The position numbers and the translations under genes are program-made. A stretch of DNA of 11,321 nt from Phycisphaerae bacterium. Its GTDB lineage: Bacteria > Planctomycetota > Phycisphaerae > Sedimentisphaerales > Anaerohalosphaeraceae. Numbering within the stretch: position 1 is the first letter of the stretch; every line of letters begins with the position of its first letter. The notes below the pieces were generated by a model. The model searched no databases. It was given only the letters and a program-made list of their open reading frames with translations, and was not told the origin of the DNA. This document shows, piece after piece, positions 6,941 through 11,321 of this stretch. The stretch covers positions 1 through 11,321 of the forward strand of contig JAIPFN010000188.1 in NCBI GenBank assembly GCA_021736615.1, in the 5' to 3' direction.

Positions 6941-8320
6941 TTAATAGGCCGCTGCTGTCCGCATCACAACTTCACCATATACTTTTGCACAATTGGCGGC
7001 GGCATCTTCCCAGCGGAGTTTTCTGACCTCGAAGTTGCCGTGTTCCCGTAGTGTTATCTGAAGCGGCGGGTATTTCAAAACCGCAAGGATCTTGTTGGCC
7101 ATCTCGTCGACATCCCAGAAGTCAACCTTAAGAGCATGCGTCAGGACTTCCGCCACACCGCTCTGGTTGCTTATAAGCACCGGTACGTCATGATTTAAAG
7201 CTTCGAGCGGTGCGATACCAAACGGCTCGGATACCGAAGGCATAACATAAAGATCTGCCATCTCGTAGACACGCTGAACGTCTTTTCCGCGAAGGAAACC
7301 GGTAAACAAAACCTTGTCGCCGATACCCATATCCGCGGCCATCTCGATAATGCCGTTCATCATGTCGCCGGAACCGGCCATAACGAATTTGACATTTTCC
7401 ATCACTCCGAGAACGCGTTTGGCCGCCTGGAGAAAATATTCTGGTCCCTTCTGCATCGTAATTCTGCCAAGGAACAGGACAATTTTTTCATTACTGCGTA
7501 TGCCGGTTCGGTTGATCGACTGAGGACCGTCGCCGTTAAGTTCTACACCGTTATATACAACTTCGCATTTCTCGCCGATCACACCGTACCGCGAGATCAC
7601 AATATTACGGGTAAGGTGGCTAACCGTTATCACCTTGTCTGCCGAGTGCATACCTTTTCGTTCAATATCATAGATAACCTGGTTGACATGCTCGCCGCTG
7701 CGATCGAACTCAGTAGAGTGGACATGAACGACAAGAGGTTTGCCCGTAACTGCGGCAACAGCAATACCGGCAGGATAAGTCATCCAGTCATGGGCATGAA
7801 TGACGTCGAAGTCTTCATGGATGGCAAGACGTACCGCAGAACCAGCATACCGGTGGATTTCATGGAACATATCTCCGCAATAGTCGCCGCTGTTGCCGTC
7901 GTTGGAATAATCCTCTAAATCCTCGAATTCGTTTAAAGTATCGCCATCTTTGCTGTAAGATAGACGTTTTTGTCGGATAAGTTCTTCAAATCTTTCAATA
8001 TAATGCTCGGGCCTGTTATAGGGCTGAAGCATCGATTCTATCTCGTGGAACTGGACATTTTTCAGTTTGTCATAAACAACGTCAGTTCTTTCGTGTCCAG
8101 GGATCAATTCGCCTGGAAATCTCATTCTTGGTCGTCCGACAAGAGAACCGGGCGAAAGCAATTTCACATGCGTTGAGAATGCCTCGTCAATAGATTTCGG
8201 AAGCGCAAATATAACCTCCATACCCAGTTTGCTCATAGCTTTTGTTAGCCCGTAGCAAGCTGTACCTAATCCGCCGCTTATAAACGGTGGAAATTCCCAT
8301 CCAAGCATAAATATCTTCAT
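6941..8320 (-). CDS. GT4 family glycosyltransferase, glycogen/starch synthase-like
   Basis: A GT-B fold retaining glycosyltransferase, likely the polymer-extending enzyme of the cluster. The chosen start at 8320 gives 459 residues beginning MKIFMLGWEFPPFISGGLG, the typical N-terminus of this family with its glycine-rich nucleotide-sugar loop; GGGGG lies 6 nt upstream. An in-frame ATG at 8380 would add 20 residues without a visible Shine-Dalgarno or family similarity. Other blocks, numbered from the chosen start: HAHDWMTYPAG (175-185), VHVHSTEFDRSG (198-209), VLFLGRITMQKGPEYF (281-296), VMAGSG (313-318), and SEPFGIAPLE (364-373) with the donor-binding EX7E pair Glu365 and Glu373. An acidic insert lies at about 126-150 (EFEDLEDYSND and following). 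The first gene of the minus-strand alpha-glucan cluster; UDP- or ADP-glucose specificity cannot be read from sequence. Confidence 0.92.
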   Translation of the reverse strand: MKIFMLGWEFPPFISGGLGTACYGLTKAMSKLGMEVIFALPKSIDEAFSTHVKLLSPGSLVGRPRMRFPGELIPGHERTDVVYDKLKNVQFHEIESMLQPYNRPEHYIERFEELIRQKRLSYSKDGDTLNEFEDLEDYSNDGNSGDYCGDMFHEIHRYAGSAVRLAIHEDFDVIHAHDWMTYPAGIAVAAVTGKPLVVHVHSTEFDRSGEHVNQVIYDIERKGMHSADKVITVSHLTRNIVISRYGVIGEKCEVVYNGVELNGDGPQSINRTGIRSNEKIVLFLGRITMQKGPEYFLQAAKRVLGVMENVKFVMAGSGDMMNGIIEMAADMGIGDKVLFTGFLRGKDVQRVYEMADLYVMPSVSEPFGIAPLEALNHDVPVLISNQSGVAEVLTHALKVDFWDVDEMANKILAVLKYPPLQITLREHGNFEVRKLRWEDAAANCAKVYGEVVMRTAAAY

Positions 8321-8633
8321 GTTGAGCCCCCGATGAGGAACGTACGCGTAAATATCGTCCGATCCAACTGCATCATACATTTAGTTACTAGCACAGGCGT
8401 CCCTACCTTCTTTTTCATTTTGTTGCGAAAATCCGGTTCGCGTATATTTTAAATTTCGGCATTACTGGGCTTAAACCTTAATAAAAACTTCTCATTTATG
8501 CTGATAATCATGTTTTTCGTCCCAAATTCGAGTATTTTATTTTTAAAACATCGATGATGCTTCTAAACGGTGGGGGTGGGGATGAGACGATTGTTAACCA
8601 GACAGATATTTGTGGTCTAAGCGGATTCTGAAT
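8321..8633. other. Intergenic region upstream of the GT4 gene
   Basis: This gap holds no convincing ORF and no RNA gene that I can recognise. It must carry the minus-strand promoter of the alpha-glucan cluster, but no clear -35/-10 pair stands out; the best is TTTAAG with TAAAAT at 18-bp spacing on the minus strand (about 8475-8446), which is weak. A G-rich stretch (GGTGGGGGTGGGG, about 8570-8582, plus strand) and a 5-bp hairpin (8425-8441) are the only other structures seen. Confidence 0.4.
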
Positions 8634-8690
8634 GCCTACTTAAGGCAAGTAAGCAAACGAACCGCCTCGGTTATACGAAACGGCTCGTTT
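8634..8690 (-). terminator. Tandem hairpins downstream of the histone gene
   Basis: On the minus-strand RNA the first hairpin pairs AAACGAGCCG (8690-8681) with CGGTTCGTTT (8664-8655), 10 bp with one G-U and a 16-nt loop. It is followed immediately by GCTTACTT (8654-8647) pairing with AAGTAGGC (8641-8634), 8 bp with one G-U. There is no U-tract, so this may be a 3'-end stabiliser or a factor-dependent terminator. It begins 38 nt after the histone stop codon. Confidence 0.5.
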
Positions 8691-8727
8691 AATGCTTATT
8701 TAAAAAACCTTAGCGTATCGTCTAACC

Positions 8728-8961
8728 CTATAGATCCTGGGGTTTAAGAGTGCTGCGACGGTTGGCTTTGGTTCTTTCGATACCGGCATCAAGAGTTGCG
8801 TATACGGCATCGCTAAGAGCGGCGATTGCATCGGATGATGTCATCATCCCTTTACTCTTGACATAGGCTTTTACCTTGCTGGCTACTACAAGGACTTCTT
8901 TAGTCTTCTTCGGTGCTGCTTTCGGTGCTGCTTTTTTCTTAGTTACTTTTTTCTTGGCCAT
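8728..8961 (-). CDS. Bacterial histone-fold DNA-binding protein with lysine-rich N-terminal tail
   Basis: A 77-residue, strongly basic protein, expected to bind DNA as a nucleoid protein. Residues 1-21 form a tail rich in Lys, Ala and Pro (KKK, KKKAAPKAAPKK). Residues 22-77 look like a histone fold: a first helix about 22-37 (EVLVVASKVKAYVKSK), a long second helix about 42-67 (SSDAIAALSDAVYATLDAG...), and RRSTLKPQDL at 68-77, which parallels the archaeal histone RKTIKAEDI loop and start of helix 3. The protein ends there, so helix 3 is truncated, a feature of bacterial histones such as Bdellovibrio Bd0055. ATG at 8961 is the start because GGAGGT (8974-8969) sits 7 nt upstream; the GTG at 8970 is part of that Shine-Dalgarno. 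Divergent from the DUF2007 gene. An HU-type or H1-like protein is less likely given the RxTLKPxDL end. Confidence 0.8.
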   Translation of the reverse strand: MAKKKVTKKKAAPKAAPKKTKEVLVVASKVKAYVKSKGMMTSSDAIAALSDAVYATLDAGIERTKANRRSTLKPQDL

Positions 8962-9000
8962 TTTTGGCACCTCCGTGTAAAAAGGCTTTTAAAAACATTA

Positions 9001-9023
9001 GGTGAAAATCCGTTAAATTCACC
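9001..9023 (-). promoter_or_regulatory. Small inverted repeat in the histone 5' leader
   Basis: GGTGAA (9001-9006) and TTCACC (9018-9023) form a 6-bp dyad with an 11-nt loop, 27 nt upstream of the histone Shine-Dalgarno. It could be an operator or an mRNA hairpin. A TATAGA -10-like hexamer lies at 9049-9044 on the minus strand, without a good -35 box. Confidence 0.3.
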
Positions 9024-9063
9024 GTTCGAGTACCATTTTGCGCTCTATAGACTAGTTTGCAAC

Positions 9064-9120
9064 AAAAAAATTGAAAAAAATGCAAAATTTTCCACTCTTA
9101 GGGCCTATAAGTGCAAAATT
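9064..9120. promoter_or_regulatory. Phased A-tracts and 21-bp dyad between divergent genes
   Basis: A-tracts begin at 9064 (A7), 9074 (A7), 9084 (A4) and 9115 (A4), that is at 10, 10 and 31 bp intervals, in phase with the DNA helix, as expected for intrinsically curved DNA. Between the last two lies an imperfect palindrome at 9093-9113: CACT, 2 nt, TAGG, G, CCTA, 2 nt, AGTG. It is flanked by the direct repeat TGCAAAATT at 9081-9089 and 9112-9120. This has the form of a regulator binding site in a bent promoter region; the regulator is unknown. Confidence 0.5.
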
Positions 9121-9231
9121 CTTATATTATCCTCCGGAATTTAAACGAATTTCAGTCAAATTCAGCTTTTTTAATCTTTTCAATTAATACACCCCTTACA
9201 TATGACGATGAGTAACTTCAGTGGTTTTTTG

Positions 9232-9259
9232 TTGAATCCGCTGACATAGAGTCTATAAC
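9232..9259 (+). promoter_or_regulatory. Candidate sigma-70-type promoter of the DUF2007 gene
   Basis: TTGAAT (9232-9237) and TATAAC (9254-9259) are separated by 16 bp, matching 4 and 5 of 6 consensus bases. The -10 box ends 35 nt before the ATG, giving a short leader that includes the Shine-Dalgarno GGAG at 9283-9286. Confidence 0.45.
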
Positions 9260-9294
9260 CTGAAAATTGAAACCATGATTTTGGAGATGTCATC

Positions 9295-9621
9295 ATGGCA
9301 AATCGAAAGAAGAAAACACAAAACTCCGGTACCGCTTTAAAGGGACTTGTTACTGTTGCCTTTGCAGAGGACATTGAACTGGCAAATCAGTACAAAGAGC
9401 TTTTAAACGACAACGATATTCCCGCGGCGGTCAAAACACGTCCTGATCCGGATGTTTCATTTCAGGGTATAGCCGTCCTGGTTCCCGAAGATTACCTTGA
9501 CGAAGCGCATATTTTGATTGAGGACCAGAATTCAATAGGTGATTTCTACGATTTAGCTTTCGGCGAAGACGATTACGATGATACCGACAAAGGTTTCTAC
9601 GACACTGACGATGATTTCTAA
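9295..9621 (+). CDS. DUF2007 (putative signal-transducing) domain protein with acidic C-terminal tail
   Basis: A 108-residue protein of unknown function. Residues about 17-77 (GLVTVAFAEDIELANQYKEL ... GIAVLVPEDYLDEAHILIED) match the pattern of the DUF2007 fold, a small ferredoxin-like domain related to PII-type signalling proteins, in which a segment for sensing the position along the chain (ANQYKELLNDNDIPA) is followed by a VxVPxxxxxxAxxIL strand-helix. The first 10 residues are basic (KKK at 5-7). Residues 83-108 are very acidic: 12 of 26 are Asp or Glu, ending DTDDDF. ATG at 9295 has GGAG with 8-nt spacing. It is divergent from the histone gene across a shared 333-nt control region and lies 58 nt upstream of the Arg-Arg-rich protein, probably in one operon. 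The biological role is not known. Confidence 0.75.
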   Translation: MANRKKKTQNSGTALKGLVTVAFAEDIELANQYKELLNDNDIPAAVKTRPDPDVSFQGIAVLVPEDYLDEAHILIEDQNSIGDFYDLAFGEDDYDDTDKGFYDTDDDF

Positions 9622-9679
9622 GAGATTTCTGTCGTGCATGTTTGTTTTGATTTTAAAATAATTTCGAGGTTTTCGTTAT

Positions 9680-10084
9680 ATGAGTAAAAATGATACTGAA
9701 ACTAATGAAGAAGGTTTTGTAGAGCGTCGTCAGGATACTGTTGAAAGACGAGTTGAAGTCGATCGACGCAAGAATATAGACGATACATATGAAGGGCTTT
9801 CCGGCCGTGGTAGTGTTGTTGACAGACGTTTAGGTATGGATCGCCGCAGGGGGCCAGGAATCCGCCGTTCGCCCGAAAGAAAAGCAGCAGAAGAAGGTGA
9901 GATGAACGATGAACAGTTCGAATTTCTATTGACGATAGATCGTTACAAGAGAGAAAACAAAAAACCCTTCCCCACCTGGACCGAGGTGCTCGACGTCATA
10001 AAGGCTATGGGCTACCGAAAGGTCGCAGACCCTCAGTCAATAAACTCATTTAAAGAGCAGCCGGATTTGCAGCCGGTAGGATAG
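9680..10084 (+). CDS. Arg-Arg-repeat protein with conserved LexA-like C-terminal segment, function unknown
   Basis: A 134-residue protein of a type I associate with planctomycetes; I cannot name its function. The N-terminal 70 residues are low-complexity and carry six Arg-Arg pairs (16-17, 23-24, 29-30, 49-50, 55-57, 62-63), mostly spaced 6-7 residues apart in an ERR/DRR pattern, like the charged linkers found in some signalling proteins. The C-terminal part (about 75-116, MNDEQFEFLLTIDRYKREN, then PFPTWTEVLDVIKAMGYRKV) looks like the opening of a LexA-type winged helix, with a pattern comparable to Q-x(6)-I-x-Y, then P-x-PTWxEV-x(5)-GY. The resemblance is by eye only. ATG at 9680 has GAGG at 9666-9669 with 10-nt spacing. 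It ends 32 nt before a strong terminator and lies 58 nt after the DUF2007 gene. Confidence 0.65.
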   Translation: MSKNDTETNEEGFVERRQDTVERRVEVDRRKNIDDTYEGLSGRGSVVDRRLGMDRRRGPGIRRSPERKAAEEGEMNDEQFEFLLTIDRYKRENKKPFPTWTEVLDVIKAMGYRKVADPQSINSFKEQPDLQPVG

Positions 10085-10112
10085 CCGATGCAAATCGCAA
10101 AAAATTAGTAAC

Positions 10113-10964
10113 TTACAAAAACCACTTTCTGTCCATCAAGAGAGTGGTTTTTTTGTAGGCTTTGGCGCTCAGCGTTTTTTTGAGGATTGCTTTTGCCTGC
10201 CCGACACCTATCCTTTGTGACAGATGTGTCACGATGACATGTTCGTTTTCCATCCTCTCGATCAGCCCGGCAAACTCGTCTATATGCATATGTTTTCCAG
10301 CATCGGCCCGGTCTCGGTGCTCGTCCAGAAAGAAAGTGCATTCGATGATGAGTATCTTGCTTTTGGCGATAAAGTCGATCTGTGAGAAGTCCGTATAGCT
10401 CGTGTCCCCCATATAACTGACGATTGGAAACTCCAGTGTGTAATCGATCTCGATCCCTTGCTTTTTCAACTCGACTATCTGGGGGCCTTTGAGTTTTAGG
10501 TATTCAGGTTTTAGCTTCTTGCGTTTTTCAATGATCGTATATCCCACCGCCCCGTAGTTGTGATTGACGGGAAATGCCCTTGCGTAGAGATTGCCCTTGA
10601 TGCGGTGTTCGTCTCCCGGTTTTACCCCGATAAGGTCTACCGGTACCTCGTTTCCGTCCAGTTCGCCCCAGGCCTCGACGATCTGGCGGATCGGTGCCAG
10701 CAGATTCGCCGGCGCAAAGACTCTTCCGGCCGTCTGCCCGCAGAACTTGCGATGCGACAGGTAATATCCGATACCGGCGGCGTGGTCCATATGCCCGTGT
10801 GTAAGCAGCAGATTGTTGATCGGGATCAACTGGTCGGGTGCCTTGCCGATGTCAAAGCACACGTCAAGCTGCGGCATCCCAACAACCGATTCCTCACCGG
10901 CAACGGAATAACCGAGGATATCCATCTCATCAATAACAATCTTCGCAAGCTTGTGGCTAGGCAT
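10113..10964 (-). CDS. Metallo-beta-lactamase fold hydrolase, RNase Z (tRNase Z)-like
   Basis: A 283-residue MBL-fold protein. LLLTHGHMDHAAGIGYYLS gives the HxHxDH motif with His56, His58, Asp60 and His61. Further metal or substrate residues are suggested by His135 (FPVNHNYGAVGY), Asp187 (YMGDTSY), His225/His227 (KHMHIDEF) and His247 (VTHLSQR), the same layout as tRNase Z-type nucleases. The true substrate could be a tRNA 3' end or a small phosphodiester, so the rnz symbol is not assigned. The start at 10964 (MPSHKLAKIVIDEMDILGY) is chosen because it begins at the conserved N-terminus, with AAAGG just upstream; the ATG at 11033 would add 23 residues without family support. The final codons encode the arms of the terminator shared with the convergent gene. 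It stands as a single gene. Confidence 0.85.
   Translation of the reverse strand: MPSHKLAKIVIDEMDILGYSVAGEESVVGMPQLDVCFDIGKAPDQLIPINNLLLTHGHMDHAAGIGYYLSHRKFCGQTAGRVFAPANLLAPIRQIVEAWGELDGNEVPVDLIGVKPGDEHRIKGNLYARAFPVNHNYGAVGYTIIEKRKKLKPEYLKLKGPQIVELKKQGIEIDYTLEFPIVSYMGDTSYTDFSQIDFIAKSKILIIECTFFLDEHRDRADAGKHMHIDEFAGLIERMENEHVIVTHLSQRIGVGQAKAILKKTLSAKAYKKTTLLMDRKWFL
10117..10154 (+). terminator. Strong rho-independent terminator of the DUF2007 operon, inside the MBL coding region
   Basis: AAAAACCACTTTCT (10117-10130) pairs with AGAGAGTGGTTTTT (10139-10152): 14 bp with one G-U and an 8-nt loop, followed by a T-run ending at 10154. It lies 32 nt after the stop of the plus-strand gene. The whole hairpin is also the last 12 or so codons of the MBL gene on the minus strand. 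Confidence 0.85.
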
Positions 10965-11084
10965 ATGACCTTTCTGGAGAGTCGAAAATTTCAAAACAAC
11001 AATACTAGCCCCAAACCAGCCTACAGTCAACATATTTTCACTTTTGAAGCAAACAAGTCAGCGAGTGTGTTTAGGCCAACACAA

Positions 11085-11109
11085 AAGCGCGTGGGCGCAA
11101 GCACACCGA
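11085..11109 (+). repeat. 25-nt GCAA-loop hairpin element, copy 2
   Basis: Same layout as 2536-2560: AAGCG, a 6-bp stem around a GCAA loop, then CGA. Stem GTGGGC (11091-11096) pairs with GCACAC (11101-11106) with one G-A mismatch. Relative to copy 1 one G-C pair is replaced by T-A, a compensatory change. It lies in the leader region upstream of the MBL gene. Confidence 0.55.
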
Positions 11110-11146
11110 ATAAAAAGCCCAAAAAACAGCAAAAACGCTAATATTC

Positions 11147-11183
11147 CGACTCACGACTCACGACTCACGACTTACGACTTACG
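11147..11183 (+). repeat. Heptanucleotide tandem array 5
   Basis: CGACTCA three times (11147-11167), CGACTTA twice (11168-11181), then CG: 5.3 units with exact 7-bp spacing. The CGACTTA unit is identical to that of the trpD-trpF array. It lies between the MBL leader and the PEP-CTERM terminator. Confidence 0.9.
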
Positions 11184-11194
11184 CAAACAAAAGA

Positions 11195-11228
11195 AAACCC
11201 CTGATCCTCAAATTGGGATCAGGGGTTT
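11195..11228 (-). terminator. Rho-independent terminator of the PEP-CTERM gene
   Basis: A perfect 13-bp stem, AAACCCCTGATCC (11195-11207) with GGATCAGGGGTTT (11216-11228), and an 8-nt loop. On the minus strand it is followed by a T-rich run (TTTTCTTTTGTTTG). It lies 26 nt after the stop codon at 11255; on the plus strand it is followed by GTTTTT and could also act there. Confidence 0.9.
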
Positions 11229-11254
11229 GTTTTTACAATATGTTCAAGTCTGTC

Positions 11255-11321
11255 TTATTTGCGTCTGCGAAGCATAAGTCCGCCAAAGCCCAGCAAAGCC
11301 AGAGTCATCGGCTCGGGAACC
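11255..11321 (-). CDS. PEP-CTERM sorting-domain protein, C-terminal end only
   Basis: Only the last 22 codons are in the window; the gene continues beyond position 11321. Read on the minus strand they spell VPEPMTLALLGFGGLML followed by RRRK and stop. This is the PEP-CTERM tripartite signal: VPEP motif, a short hydrophobic membrane segment and a basic tail. In known systems it directs exported proteins to an exosortase for processing and surface anchoring or release. The passenger domain is outside the window, so nothing can be said about the protein's main role. The tail supports an exosortase-bearing host such as a planctomycete. Confidence 0.9.
   Translation of the reverse strand, partial: VPEPMTLALLGFGGLMLRRRK

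Noticed and set aside
8321..8380. N-terminal 20-residue extension of the glycosyltransferase from ATG 8380
   Set aside because: No Shine-Dalgarno and no family similarity, while the internal ATG at 8320 begins the conserved MKIFMLGWEFPP block. It cannot be excluded completely.
8570..8582. G-quadruplex at the G-rich stretch
   Set aside because: Only two G-runs are present within a short distance, too few for a standard intramolecular four-run quadruplex.
10965..11033. Upstream start of the metallo-beta-lactamase, giving a hydrophobic 23-residue N-terminus that might suggest a signal peptide
   Set aside because: The conserved protein begins at MPSHKL. The extension lacks a typical cleavage site and a good ribosome binding site.
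10560..11141. Plus-strand ORF of 193 codons opposite the metallo-beta-lactamase gene
   Set aside because: The minus-strand frame carries the HxHxDH motif and full family layout. The plus-strand translation shows no domain and ends in low-complexity Lys-rich sequence in the repeat-bearing leader.

Overview
The window most likely comes from a member of the Planctomycetota, class Phycisphaerae, probably uncultured. The evidence is a truncated PEP-CTERM protein ending in an arginine-rich tail, a bacterial histone-fold protein, a metallo-beta-lactamase protein and a small Arg-Arg/LexA-like protein of types I associate with planctomycetes, and a GT4/GH57/GH133 alpha-glucan cluster. The taxon is an inference; there is no rRNA gene to confirm it.

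Layout. (1) Positions 1-3428, plus strand: the distal part of a tryptophan operon, trpD (5' end missing), trpF, trpB, trpA. The genes are separated by 42, 98 and 115 nt gaps filled with repeats and hairpins, rather than overlapping. No trpC lies between trpD and trpF. (2) Positions 8320-3474, minus strand, convergent with trpA: a three-gene alpha-glucan (glycogen-like) cluster, transcribed as a GT4 glycosyltransferase, then a GH57 amylase-like hydrolase or transferase, then a GH133 amylo-alpha-1,6-glucosidase. These would extend, remodel and debranch the polymer. (3) Positions 8634-9294: a minus-strand gene for a 77-residue histone-fold protein with a basic tail, followed by paired hairpins and preceded by an AT-rich divergent region with phased A-tracts and a 21-bp dyad. 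(4) Positions 9295-10084, plus strand: a DUF2007 protein with an acidic tail and an Arg-Arg-rich protein with a LexA-like C-terminal segment, ending in a strong terminator. (5) Positions 10964-10113, minus strand: an RNase Z-like metallo-beta-lactamase whose last codons encode that same terminator hairpin. (6) Positions 11255-11321, minus strand: the last codons of a PEP-CTERM protein, followed by its own terminator.

The most unusual non-coding signal is a set of five intergenic arrays, all with period 7 and all containing TACG-type heptamers (590-620, 3432-3473, 5567-5594, 6883-6917, 11147-11183). Several sit within a few bases of a stop codon. They resemble in architecture the heptameric STRR repeats of filamentous cyanobacteria. 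A second repeat, a 25-nt GCAA-loop hairpin, occurs at 2536-2560 and 11085-11109.

The most interesting protein-level locus is the histone gene with its divergent partner operon. No tRNA, rRNA, CRISPR array, transposase or integrase was seen.
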